Assembly: GCA_002361735.1 (NCBI GenBank)
Contig: DETS01000041.1
Span: 896-47,490, forward strand
DNA length: 46,595 nt
Direction of reading: 5' to 3'
Source: Lachnospiraceae bacterium UBA3282
GTDB lineage: Bacteria; Bacillota; Clostridia; Lachnospirales; Lachnospiraceae
Of the stretch, positions 32,352-39,412 are shown in pieces (position 1 is the first letter of the stretch; each line of letters begins with the position of its first letter). Both the position numbers and the translations under genes were made by a program. Under the pieces are notes generated by a model that was not told the DNA's origin, made no database searches, and was given only the letters and a program-made list of their open reading frames with translations.

Positions 32352-33584
32352 TTAATATCCATTAGCCTCAGCGCCATAAACCGCCTGTTCATGAGTAAAT
32401 CCTTCGTACTCCAACTGCTCGATCAGACCATCTCTTGAGAAAGAAGAAAATTCTAAATAGGATTTTGCCTTTTCAACCGCCTGTTCGTTCCAATCTGCGC
32501 CACAATTATCCGCAGCAAACACGGCATCCTCATGTGAATATTGTTCGTATTCAAGCTGCGAGATCAATCCGCTGTAAGAGAATGCGGAGAAGTCAAGATA
32601 GCTTTTTGCCTGCTTTAAGGCATTCGCCTGCCCGGTGGTTAATTCACCAATACTTTCTCCTTCACTGTCTACGTAAGAATCATTGGTTTTTTCTAATATT
32701 TCAACAATTTTAGCATTTTCTATGGAAAAAGAAAGCGATCCGCAGTCTCCTTTACCAGAGACAACGATTAAATCGTCTTCTTTCAATTCAGCAATCTGGT
32801 TTATAGTTTCGTCGTCTTTCGCATAACACTGAACTCCGACAAATGTAAATTCGGTGTCATGTCCTAAACATACATAAGTCATTCCCATAATATCAGTGCC
32901 GACGCTTTGTACTTTTCCGGTTACTTTTAACATTTTTCCGTCATACGTCTGTTTGCATTTTACCTGATTTTCATTGTAGGCATCTATCAACTCTGTGGAC
33001 GTTACAGATGTATATTCTTCAGAAACGACAGGTTTTTCTTTTTTTGGAGCAGAGTCTTTCTTTTCTACTGTTTCGTGTTCGTCTGTATCGTCAGCACTGT
33101 TCTGCACAACATTCGGACTTTCTACACTGACGGTATCCTTTTCAGCAGTTGAATCATCTTCTCCGACTGAAACGGCTAATATAAGCCAAAATGCGCAAAT
33201 AAACAACGAAACGATTGACAATACCTTTTTCTTCCCGTCTTTTCTGAATAAATCAATAACGGCAAGAATGATTCCGATAAAGAAAGTGATTCCGAGGATA
33301 GAAAATATAAGTGCAGCGATACTGAGACCAGAAATTTTGGCAGGCTCATGTATGTATGCGCGAATTGGCTGCGCGGCCATATTGGGCTGATATGTATTAT
33401 TTTGTTGATACGAGTTATTTGGTTGTTGTGAATTATTTGGCTGCGGTGCAGTGTTTGGCTGATATTGTACGTTGCTCTCGGTTTTTTTCCCGCCATCAAA
33501 TCCTATCGGAAACCCGCAGTTTGGACAGTTGCTTGCAAGATCGCTTATTTCCTTTCCACATTCAGGACATTTGATCAGTGCCAT
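32352..33584 (-). CDS. Zinc-ribbon membrane protein with OB-like domain and two Ltp repeats (candidate superinfection exclusion)
   Basis: 410 residues in five parts. A zinc ribbon has Cys6, Cys9, Cys20 and Cys23 (KCPECGKEI...NCPNCG). An Asn/Gln-rich linker follows, then two membrane helices (about 86-110 and 121-140), a tRNA_anti/OB-like domain (LIDAYNENQVKCKQTYDGKML...) and two Ltp-type repeats at the C-terminus (KQAKSYLDFSAFSYSGLISQLEYE and EKAKSYLEFSSFSRDGLIEQLEYE). Ltp of Streptococcus phage TP-J34 blocks DNA injection by other phages and its gene lies between integrase and repressor, the same place as here. It is expected to be made in the lysogen, in the repressor's direction. The exact architecture was not recognised as a described protein. 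Confidence 0.85.
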   Translation of the reverse strand: MALIKCPECGKEISDLASNCPNCGFPIGFDGGKKTESNVQYQPNTAPQPNNSQQPNNSYQQNNTYQPNMAAQPIRAYIHEPAKISGLSIAALIFSILGITFFIGIILAVIDLFRKDGKKKVLSIVSLFICAFWLILAVSVGEDDSTAEKDTVSVESPNVVQNSADDTDEHETVEKKDSAPKKEKPVVSEEYTSVTSTELIDAYNENQVKCKQTYDGKMLKVTGKVQSVGTDIMGMTYVCLGHDTEFTFVGVQCYAKDDETINQIAELKEDDLIVVSGKGDCGSLSFSIENAKIVEILEKTNDSYVDSEGESIGELTTGQANALKQAKSYLDFSAFSYSGLISQLEYEQYSHEDAVFAADNCGADWNEQAVEKAKSYLEFSSFSRDGLIEQLEYEGFTHEQAVYGAEANGY

Positions 33585-33628
33585 AGTAAAATTCCCCTTT
33601 CTTTTGCATATGAATTGTTTTTGTTACC

Positions 33629-34369
33629 TTATGATTTTAAGCTATTCACCACCCTTCCCATGCACAGCGATTCTTCCGTCAGAGGAATATCGCCATAGCC
33701 TTTATTCAAGGAGATCAGTTTGCCATCCCCTAGTTTTTTTACATATGCCTGCCCATTCACATTGAAGATGCCGATTTCTCCGACATTGACCTCACAGGCA
33801 GGCTCAACCAGCAGGATGTCCTTATCGTGGTAGAGCGGCTCCATGCTGTGCCCGTTCACCTTTACGGCGTAGGCGACGCGGCGGTACTGAGGTCGATCCG
33901 GCACGGTGATGCGCTCTGTGTATACATCATCAAAGATGACCTCACCGGCACCAGCTGAAACGCTGTGAAAGTATTGGAGGATACGACCCTGTGAGTCAGA
34001 GTCAGTGACCTCAACGACAGTAGCAGTTGCCTGTTTGAGTTGCTTCACACGCTCAGTTTCCTGATTCAATATGTAGGATACTGTGTCCTGTCCATGTTGA
34101 TCAAGATCGCGGTAGCGCTTAATCATATTGTATTCAGACAAAGTCACATCATTTTTCTTTTCTGGAAGCTTTACGGCGTCTTGGAATAAATAATTTGCAT
34201 CAACATTCAAAGCTTCCATTAGTTTATAAATAATTTGCTCTTTTGGATGACTGGTCTCCTTTTCGTAATTTGTAATAGCAGAACCCGTCACACCGACGAT
34301 ATTTCCCAATTCGATTTGTGTCAAGCCGAGGTTTTCACGAGCTTCTTTTATTCTATAGCCAATTCCCAT
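33629..34369 (-). CDS. S24-type phage repressor (cI-like)
   Basis: 246 residues. An N-terminal HTH (RIKEARENLGLTQIELGNIVGVTGSAITNYEKETS) is followed by a linker and a LexA-like S24 domain. The Ala-Gly self-cleavage region is SVSAGAGEV (about 136-144), the catalytic Ser is in NGHSMEPLYHDKDILLV (Ser175) and the Lys in QAYVKKLGDG (Lys211). DNA damage through RecA would cleave it and induce the prophage. It faces the Cro-like gene across the operator region at 34370-34527. Confidence 0.95.
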   Translation of the reverse strand: MGIGYRIKEARENLGLTQIELGNIVGVTGSAITNYEKETSHPKEQIIYKLMEALNVDANYLFQDAVKLPEKKNDVTLSEYNMIKRYRDLDQHGQDTVSYILNQETERVKQLKQATATVVEVTDSDSQGRILQYFHSVSAGAGEVIFDDVYTERITVPDRPQYRRVAYAVKVNGHSMEPLYHDKDILLVEPACEVNVGEIGIFNVNGQAYVKKLGDGKLISLNKGYGDIPLTEESLCMGRVVNSLKS

Positions 34370-34397
34370 AGTGATACCCCCTCAATTGTGTATAAAC

Positions 34398-34426
34398 AAT
34401 ATACCTCATAAATCTTCAAAAGTAAA
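34398..34426 (-). promoter_or_regulatory. Repressor maintenance promoter
   Basis: On the minus strand: TTTACT (34426-34421), 17-bp spacer, TATATT (34403-34398). A GTATA-AACAA-TATAC inverted repeat overlaps the -10. Confidence 0.6.
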
Positions 34427-34458
34427 TACAAAAACTAAAGAAAATTGAGAAAACAGTA

Positions 34459-34487
34459 TTGACAGCTCAAGAATCTTGATATATCAT
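34459..34487 (+). promoter_or_regulatory. Early lytic promoter with operator
   Basis: TTGACA (34459-34464), 17-bp spacer, TATCAT (34482-34487). The palindrome TCAAG-AAT-CTTGA (34467-34479) fills the spacer, and a half site TCAAGAAT recurs at 34498-34505 downstream of the -10. These are the likely binding sites of the S24 repressor and/or Cro-like protein. Confidence 0.75.
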
Positions 34488-34527
34488 AAAGCAGAACTCA
34501 AGAATAATTAGGAGGGAGGTAAAAAAC

Positions 34528-34752
34528 TTGAACTCTATTGTGGCGCCGAATGTAGAGGCAATAATTACGAAAAAGTGTTTGAAGCAAAGTGCTGTGGCAG
34601 AAAAGGCAGGATATTCAAAGCAGCAGTTTAACGCCATGTTGAGAGGAAGGCGGGTCATACGGGATGTTGATGTGATGAAAATCATGCTGGCGCTTGAAGT
34701 AGATGCCAATGAGCTGTTTAGGCTATCAGAGAAGGAGGTAGGAGGGAGGTGA
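34528..34752 (+). CDS. Cro-like HTH protein
   Basis: 74 residues with an XRE-type helix-turn-helix: IITKKCLKQSAVAEKAGYSKQQFNAMLRGRRVI, then a DVMKIMLALEVDANELFRL tail. It starts with TTG at 34528 preceded by AGGAGGGAGG. The position, divergent from the repressor and first in the early transcript, suggests a Cro role. Confidence 0.85.
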   Translation: MNSIVAPNVEAIITKKCLKQSAVAEKAGYSKQQFNAMLRGRRVIRDVDVMKIMLALEVDANELFRLSEKEVGGR

Positions 34753-34757
34753 GGATA

Positions 34758-34910
34758 GTGAAATTTGAACAAGTTGACAGTTTGATTGATGTCCTGGCAG
34801 AGGATATCACAAAAAAAGTTGAGAATGGAAGGTGTGAATATAAGGAGGAAATCGCAGAAAAAACAAAGGCTCTCGCAGCTTTAATAGAAGCAAGAGCCTC
34901 GCTGAACTAG
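34758..34910 (+). CDS. Small early phage protein, unknown function
   Basis: 50 residues starting at GTG 34758 after GGAGGGAGG; charged and helical (FEQVDSLIDVLAEDITKK ... EIAEKTKALAALIEA). It follows the Cro-like gene by five bases, and its stop overlaps the end of the convergent small gene by four bases. No family was recognised. Confidence 0.6.
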   Translation: MKFEQVDSLIDVLAEDITKKVENGRCEYKEEIAEKTKALAALIEARASLN

Positions 34911-35065
34911 CGTTTTTTCACGCTAAGTTCAGCAATCTTGTCGAAAATTGCCTGCATAAAATCAGCAACATCTTTTCCACCATCCGCATTGATAGGAAGA
35001 TTAGTGTTTGACAATCTTGAGACAGTGATTTCGACAGTTTTATCGATAATTTCGGGGTTATTCAT
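34907..35065 (-). CDS. Small leftward protein in the early region, unknown function
   Basis: 52 residues (NNPEIIDKTVEITVSRLSNT ... DFMQAIFDKIAELSVKKR) with AAAGGAG before the ATG at 35065. It has its own promoter (35116-35144) and is the only minus-strand gene seen in the early operon. Its direction matches the repressor side, so it may be expressed in the lysogen. No family was recognised. Confidence 0.65.
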   Translation of the reverse strand: MNNPEIIDKTVEITVSRLSNTNLPINADGGKDVADFMQAIFDKIAELSVKKR

Positions 35066-35115
35066 ATTGAAGGCTCCTTTCTTTTTACTTGGGTGAGGCA
35101 ACACCCTGTAGTCAA

Positions 35116-35144
35116 ATTATAGGAGAAACAAAAGAAAATGGCAA
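35116..35144 (-). promoter_or_regulatory. Promoter of the leftward small gene
   Basis: On the minus strand: TTGCCA (35144-35139), 17-bp spacer, TATAAT (35121-35116). Confidence 0.7.
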
Positions 35145-35188
35145 GGCGTACAAACAGTACCACATAGGATGTAACGGAGGTGAAGCAT

Positions 35189-35356
35189 ATGGAAAAACAG
35201 AAAGTTGCACCGGTGCAACAGGAACACGATATGGAGATAACGGATAAGCGCTTTGAGGCTATGAAGGATCTGCTGCTCCGTCTGTATGCGGATCAGATCG
35301 GCATGGAGGTTGCAAGCGTGACCGTGCGGCCTGCAACAAAGGAAGATACCGCGTAA
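35189..35356 (+). CDS. Small early protein containing the VAPVQ palindrome
   Basis: 55 residues: MEKQKVAPVQQEHDMEITDK, then a helical stretch RFEAMKDLLLRLYADQIGME and a short tail. GGAGG lies 8 bases before the ATG. Codons 6-10 carry the first copy of the 16-bp palindrome GTTGCACCGGTGCAAC, very near the start of the rightward operon. Function unknown. Confidence 0.65.
   Translation: MEKQKVAPVQQEHDMEITDKRFEAMKDLLLRLYADQIGMEVASVTVRPATKEDTA
35204..35219. repeat. 16-bp palindrome, copy 1
   Basis: GTTGCACCGGTGCAAC, a perfect palindrome identical to copies at 43072-43087 and 43390-43405. It could be a protein-binding site (operator or partition-like). Confidence 0.8.
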
Positions 35357-35379
35357 GCGGTATCAGGAGGGACAAGCTT

Positions 35380-36072
35380 ATGGGCATAGAAGAGAAGAAG
35401 GCGTTCAGAGCAAAACAGCTTCGTTACAAAAAGCCAATTTCAAGATGCCTAAATCTCGAACATATACAGAGTGAGATATGGGATATGATCTCCGCATGTG
35501 AGGATATCCATTGGTACGACAATGATCAGGAGTCACTCGTGAATGCGTTGGACGGGGATGAAGATGAAGCTTACGAGTTTAAGATGGCATTTTCCGATTT
35601 GGAAGCGGAGTTGGAACAATTCCAGGAAGACCTTGACAATGCATATGTGCCTGATTACTTTGATCTGTTCTTTCCGGCAGTCAAAGCAGGATTCGCGGGC
35701 GGATATCTTGGGTTCGATCAGTATGAGGGAGATTACTACGGGCTGGAGCCGTATGAATATTCTTATGCAGAGGATGAGGCAGCTAAAAAACTCACTGGAT
35801 TAACAAAAAAGGAACTGTTGGAGACGGCCGGTGCGTGCATGAAGATATTCAGCCAATACACGGCGTTGCGGTACCGCTATGACTGCATGGAAGCAGCAAT
35901 AGAAATCCTGCGTGGCGAGAACATGGAGCGGATCAAAGTAGTAAAAGGCATCGAAGAACAGTATCAGATAGCGGAGAAGGCGTCACACGGTTTTATTTAT
36001 AGGTACGAAAAAGAGGTCATAAAGCTAAACAGTATGCTGGATCAAGTGCCGCAGGAATACTGGATACAGTAA
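35380..36072 (+). CDS. Hypothetical phage protein, 230 residues
   Basis: Acidic, Tyr-rich and mainly helical. It has an N-terminal basic stretch (EKKAFRAKQLRYKKP), an acidic middle (DGDEDEAYEFKMAFSDLEAELEQFQEDL), a Gly/Tyr segment (GGYLGFDQYEGDYYGLEPYEY) and a helical C-terminus. No catalytic motif or known family was recognised. It is part of the rightward early operon, with AGGAGGGACAAGCTT before the ATG. Confidence 0.7.
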   Translation: MGIEEKKAFRAKQLRYKKPISRCLNLEHIQSEIWDMISACEDIHWYDNDQESLVNALDGDEDEAYEFKMAFSDLEAELEQFQEDLDNAYVPDYFDLFFPAVKAGFAGGYLGFDQYEGDYYGLEPYEYSYAEDEAAKKLTGLTKKELLETAGACMKIFSQYTALRYRYDCMEAAIEILRGENMERIKVVKGIEEQYQIAEKASHGFIYRYEKEVIKLNSMLDQVPQEYWIQ

Positions 36073-36087
36073 GAAGGGGGACAAGCT

Positions 36088-36474
36088 ATGGCATACATAG
36101 GTTTTCTGCTCATCATGATGGGCCTTGCGGCAGCAGGCGGCGCGATCGACAGAGGAGACAGTCTGCTCGGGGCGATGGCAATGACGGCAGCAGGAGCAGT
36201 GCTGATGGGATTATTCAGAGAGGAGGATGAAGACGGTGAGGAGGAAGATGATGGCTCTGATCCTGGCAGCGGCGCTGCTGTGGACAAGCCTGCCGGTGAG
36301 GGCAAAAGAGGACACGGAGCGGATCAGGCGCGCGGAAGAAGGTCAGACGATCAGGATGTTGACCACGGCGTACCATCACGGAGAGATCACGGCGTCGGGA
36401 CACCGTACCAGACAGGGCATCTGCGCGGTACGCAGGGAGTGGATCGGGAAGACCGCCCTGGTGTGGGAGTGTGA
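36088..36474 (+). CDS. Small membrane protein; C-terminal part overlaps the next gene
   Basis: The N-terminal 50 residues form two short hydrophobic stretches (AYIGFLLIMMGLAAAGGAID and a LLGAMAMTAAGAVLMGLF segment), then an acidic turn REEDEDGEEEDDG. From 36227 on, the frame is shared with the 3D-domain gene in another phase and becomes Gly/Arg/Asp-rich low complexity. AAGGGGGACAAGCT precedes the ATG. The membrane part is credible; whether the 80-residue tail is translated as a functional segment is uncertain. Confidence 0.55.
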   Translation: MAYIGFLLIMMGLAAAGGAIDRGDSLLGAMAMTAAGAVLMGLFREEDEDGEEEDDGSDPGSGAAVDKPAGEGKRGHGADQARGRRSDDQDVDHGVPSRRDHGVGTPYQTGHLRGTQGVDREDRPGVGV

Positions 36475-36679
36475 AGACTCTGGTGAAATGGGAGAGTTTC
36501 TCGGCATCTGGGAATGCCTGGACACGGGTTTTGGCGCGGATTCTGACGGTGACGGCATGGGCAGCATCCAGGAAGGCAGAGTGATCGATATGTACTTCCC
36601 AACGCCTGAGGAAGCGGAGGAGTGGATGGAGATCACGGGCGGCAGGGTGTATGTGCAGCTGGTGGATGCGGAGGGGTGA
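36227..36679 (+). CDS. Secreted 3D-domain protein
   Basis: 150 residues. A signal peptide (KTVRRKMMALILAAALLWTSLPVRA) is followed by a mature domain like the 3D (Asp-Asp-Asp) fold of lytic transglycosylase-related proteins: RMLTTAYHHGEITASGHRT, WIGKTALVWE, CLDTGFGADSDGDGMGSIQEGRVIDMYFPTPEEAEEW. Three aspartates are present. It may act on or bind peptidoglycan. It overlaps the preceding gene by 248 bases in another frame; AGAGGAGG precedes the start. Confidence 0.75.
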   Translation: MKTVRRKMMALILAAALLWTSLPVRAKEDTERIRRAEEGQTIRMLTTAYHHGEITASGHRTRQGICAVRREWIGKTALVWECEDSGEMGEFLGIWECLDTGFGADSDGDGMGSIQEGRVIDMYFPTPEEAEEWMEITGGRVYVQLVDAEG

Positions 36680-36680
36680 G

Positions 36681-37061
36681 ATGCTGACAGAGAGACAGAT
36701 CAGGAACAAGCTCTATGAGTATGCCGACCAGTTCCGCGGCGCATACATGAGAAAAGAATGGGCGCGGGCAAAGTCCTTATATGTCACCGCGCAGCGGATA
36801 GCCGTATTCCTGGAGATGCCGGAGCAGGATCTTTCGGAGTTGTTTGGGAACCGCGCTTATAAGGATGACAGAGAGGAGCTCGTGGACGGACTTTTCCCGG
36901 AACGCGAAGTGGAGCGGGCATCATGGGAGTGCGTCAGGATACATAAGACATATGATGATCTGCACCTTCATCCGCGGGACGGCAGGGAGATGTTCGTGTC
37001 GGGATGGCGGGAGCTGGGCGGCGGCATGGTAGAGGTAAAACTGGAGGAGGTGGCAGGATGA
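36681..37061 (+). CDS. Hypothetical phage protein, 126 residues
   Basis: Starts at ATG 36681, one base after the previous stop, behind GAGGGGTGAG. Sequence: LTERQIRNKLYEYADQFRGA, a helical EWARAKSLYVTAQRIAVFLEM, LFGNRAYKDDREELVDGLF, and a C-terminal part with HPRDGREMFVSGWRELGGG. No catalytic motif or known family was recognised. It precedes the Rep gene. Confidence 0.7.
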   Translation: MLTERQIRNKLYEYADQFRGAYMRKEWARAKSLYVTAQRIAVFLEMPEQDLSELFGNRAYKDDREELVDGLFPEREVERASWECVRIHKTYDDLHLHPRDGREMFVSGWRELGGGMVEVKLEEVAG

Positions 37062-37077
37062 AAAAGACATGAGAAAA

Positions 37078-37147
37078 GCCCCGTTGCAGCGGGGCGGATT
37101 CTCGGGTGATAAACATATCAAAACCTATATACATGATATCACCCGAG
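37078..37147. other. Two inverted repeats ahead of rep (candidate origin or terminator)
   Basis: A GC-rich stem GCCCCG-TTGCAG-CGGGGC (37078-37095) is followed by a perfect 10-bp repeat CTCGGGTGAT (37101-37110) / ATCACCCGAG (37138-37147) around a 27-base AT-rich loop. It sits just before an HUH Rep gene, where rolling-circle replicons often carry their double-strand origin. The first stem may be a simple terminator. Confidence 0.5.
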
Positions 37148-37218
37148 GGCGGAAAAATCAAGTAAAATCAGGGATTTCCGCCATTTTTTCTATCCTGATA
37201 AAGATATTAAAGTTAGGG

Positions 37219-37989
37219 GTGATTCTGATTTACAGAAAGACGATTTATGACATGGGTGTCGTAAGGCAGATCGAGAAATCCAGACCGGGGAGATATGGAG
37301 CACCGGGAGAGAAACGGGAAAAGAAGAAAAAGCTGACACCCGAAGACGTCCGCCGGCAGAATGAGAGGAACCGCTGGAAGAAGATCCAGAGACTGATACT
37401 AATGAACTTCCGTGAAGGGGACTGGCACCTGATCCTGAAATACCGACCGGGAGAGCGACCGGAGACCTATGAGGAGGCAAAGGCGCACAGGAAGAAGTTC
37501 CTTGACAAGATGCGGGCAGCCTATAAGAAAGCGGGGATCCCGTTTAAGTGGATCGCGGTGACGGAGCGGGGAAAGAAAGGAAAGGTCCTGCATCATCATC
37601 TGGTGCTTGAAGACATCCGCAGGGACGGGATCGACACGGTGAAGCTGGTCAAGAAGCTGTGGATCCACGGCAGCGAGTTCTTCTCGGCACTGTATGAAGA
37701 CGGGGAGTATGAGAAACTGGCCGAGTACATCGTCAAGGCGGAGACAAAAGAGGAGGGCGGCTGGTGTACATACTCAAGGAGCCGCAACCTGAAGAACCCC
37801 GTAAAGACCGTGGAGGACGTCCCGCACAGGAGATGGCGCGATCCGCCCGTGGCACCGAAAGGCTGGTACGTGGTGAAAGACTCCGTGTACAACGGGACCA
37901 ACCCGGTGACGGGTCATCCGTACCAGCACTATACCATAAAAAAGCTGATAAAGACTCGGCGGGACGGGGAGGAGGATGAGAGTGGATAA
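37219..37989 (+). CDS. HUH-type rolling-circle replication initiator (Rep)
   Basis: Predicted nickase that starts rolling-circle replication. The HUH motif is in VLHHHLVLE after the conserved FKWIAVTERGKKG strand. The presumed nucleophilic Tyr lies in LAEYIVKAETKEEGG, a spacing and context like the REP_ORF2/G2P-type family. The N-terminus is basic (EKREKKKKLTPEDVRRQNERNRWKKIQRLIL). The frame is open from 37069, but that stretch crosses two inverted repeats; GTG 37219 (before IYRKTIYD) or ATG 37252 are better starts, neither with a strong ribosome site. Its end overlaps the RNase H-like gene by 14 bases. No other replication initiator or helicase is in the window. Confidence 0.8.
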   Translation: MILIYRKTIYDMGVVRQIEKSRPGRYGAPGEKREKKKKLTPEDVRRQNERNRWKKIQRLILMNFREGDWHLILKYRPGERPETYEEAKAHRKKFLDKMRAAYKKAGIPFKWIAVTERGKKGKVLHHHLVLEDIRRDGIDTVKLVKKLWIHGSEFFSALYEDGEYEKLAEYIVKAETKEEGGWCTYSRSRNLKNPVKTVEDVPHRRWRDPPVAPKGWYVVKDSVYNGTNPVTGHPYQHYTIKKLIKTRRDGEEDESG

Positions 37990-38446
37990 GGTAAACATCT
38001 ATCTGTACACGACAATCAAAGGTCCGGGTGCCCGCGAGGGCTCCTACGCATACATACTCGAGTACATCACCGAAAAAGGACCCGTCACCCTCACAAAGCA
38101 GGACAGCATCACGGCGACGGAGAACAGGGCACATCTGCTGATCCTGATCAAGGCATTGGAGAGATTGAAACATCCCTGCGAGCTGGAGATCTACACCGAC
38201 AGTGAATATATACGGTCAGGAGCGCTGAAATGGCTGAAAGACTGGGAGCGGCGGGGATGGGTGACGAAGAAAGACAGACCTGTGGCAAACAAAGAGGAGT
38301 GGCAGCAGGTGTCGGAGCTGTTGAGCCGCCACCTGGCGACGTTCTGCATCGGGGAAAGACACTCATACCGTGAGTGGATCGTGGCGGATACGGAAAAAAG
38401 AGAGAAGGAGAGACGGGATGCGGGAAAACACGGGAAAAAGGGATGA
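37976..38446 (+). CDS. RNase HI-like protein lacking two catalytic acids
   Basis: 156 residues aligning along RNase HI: VNIYLYTTIKGPGAREGSYA (first strand), TENRAHLLILIKALERL, EIYTDSEYIRSGALKWLKDW, GWVTKKDRPVANKEEWQ. Relative to E. coli RNase HI, the Asp10 position is Tyr11 and the Glu48 position is His53, while the Asp70 equivalent (Asp75) is kept; Asp138 may stand for Asp134. With two metal ligands lost it is probably not a normal nuclease and may bind RNA-DNA hybrids or have a structural role. It sits directly behind Rep. The GTG at 37982 is an alternative start. Confidence 0.8.
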   Translation: MRVDKVNIYLYTTIKGPGAREGSYAYILEYITEKGPVTLTKQDSITATENRAHLLILIKALERLKHPCELEIYTDSEYIRSGALKWLKDWERRGWVTKKDRPVANKEEWQQVSELLSRHLATFCIGERHSYREWIVADTEKREKERRDAGKHGKKG

Positions 38447-38879
38447 GAGGATCCGCTCCCTGCGCAGGCAGGGGATGCGGCGCCGGGACATAGCACAGGA
38501 GATGATCTGCTCCGTCTCCGTGGTGGACAGGGCACTCAGGAGCCTGGACGAAGGACTGCGGCGGGCGAGCTTTGAAAAGCACAAAGAGGAGATCATCGGG
38601 ATGTATCAGAAAGGGATCCCCGTTGCAGTGATCGCGAAAAAGACCGGGCTTCATGAGAATACGATCAACAGGAATATGCGCGCGCTGGAACTGAACAGGG
38701 GACGCGGGTGGACGAAAGGAAGAAAAAGGCAGGAACCGAACAGGCAGCAGGAACACCGTGAAACGGCAGGAGAACCGGAACCCGTGTCGCTGTTTACGGT
38801 GAAACGGGAGTATCGGAGGGCAAAGCGCATCACGGTCAGAGGGAAAACGTATCTGGACGTGAGCGACTGGTATCTGTAA
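38418..38879 (+). CDS. Double helix-turn-helix DNA-binding protein
   Basis: 153 residues with two successive HTH units: RIRSLRRQGMRRRDIAQEMICSVSVVDRALRSL and EIIGMYQKGIPVAVIAKKTGLHENTINRNMRAL, like Hin-type/sigma-70 region 4-type units. A basic tail (GRGWTKGRKRQEPNRQQ) and a short C-terminal domain (KRITVRGKTYLDVSDWYL) follow. The ATG at 38418 after AAGGAG is preferred; it overlaps the RNase H-like gene. It could be a regulator of the replication genes. Confidence 0.75.
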   Translation: MRENTGKRDERIRSLRRQGMRRRDIAQEMICSVSVVDRALRSLDEGLRRASFEKHKEEIIGMYQKGIPVAVIAKKTGLHENTINRNMRALELNRGRGWTKGRKRQEPNRQQEHRETAGEPEPVSLFTVKREYRRAKRITVRGKTYLDVSDWYL

Positions 38880-38895
38880 GAAGGAGGAATGACGG

Positions 38896-39408
38896 ATGTT
38901 ATTTAAAGAATTTGGCAATCTCAATTCAGCAGAAGAAATCAACCAAAAAGCGGCGGAGCTGCTTGAGGCAGGCGACACGGATGCCGTGTACAGGCTGGCG
39001 GAAGAAAACGGGATCGATAAGGAGGAGGCAGAGGACTATATCGCCGGCGCAGCGACGACGATCTGCACGGATCTGATGGCAGCGCTCGGAAAGCTGGATG
39101 TGGAGGCGAAGGAATTGGAGATCGGCGGCGTCCTGAGCGATTGGACAAACTACATCAGGGATATGTGCATGGATGAGAAGGTCATGTTATTGGCAGTAAG
39201 GAGAAAAGACAAGAGCCTCGCGGAGTGCATGGCGCGGCTGATCAGGTTTGCGTTTGAGAACAAAGTACAGGTCAGTGACCGGATCGTAAGCATCACGAAA
39301 GTGACACACAACGGGAAAGAGGAGAAGATGCGGGGACCGCTCTATCTCGGGTTCCCGGACAGGGTGACAGCTAAGAAGCTTATACATGAATATTACTTAG
39401 GGAGGTGA
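38896..39408 (+). CDS. PcfK-like / AcrIIA9-family protein
   Basis: 170 residues. The N-terminal pattern (LFKEFGNLNSAEEINQKAAELLEAGD, then a helical AENGIDKEEAEDYIAG segment), the middle LMAALGKLDVEAKEL and the ending PDRVTAKKLIHEYYLGR resemble PcfK-like proteins. Some of these are grouped with AcrIIA9, a reported Cas9 inhibitor. Function should not be transferred without test: PcfK relatives are common on mobile elements and mostly uncharacterised. GAAGGAGG precedes the ATG. It leads a cassette with a DUF7666-like gene and pcfJ. Confidence 0.75.
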   Translation: MLFKEFGNLNSAEEINQKAAELLEAGDTDAVYRLAEENGIDKEEAEDYIAGAATTICTDLMAALGKLDVEAKELEIGGVLSDWTNYIRDMCMDEKVMLLAVRRKDKSLAECMARLIRFAFENKVQVSDRIVSITKVTHNGKEEKMRGPLYLGFPDRVTAKKLIHEYYLGR

Positions 39409-39412
39409 GACG

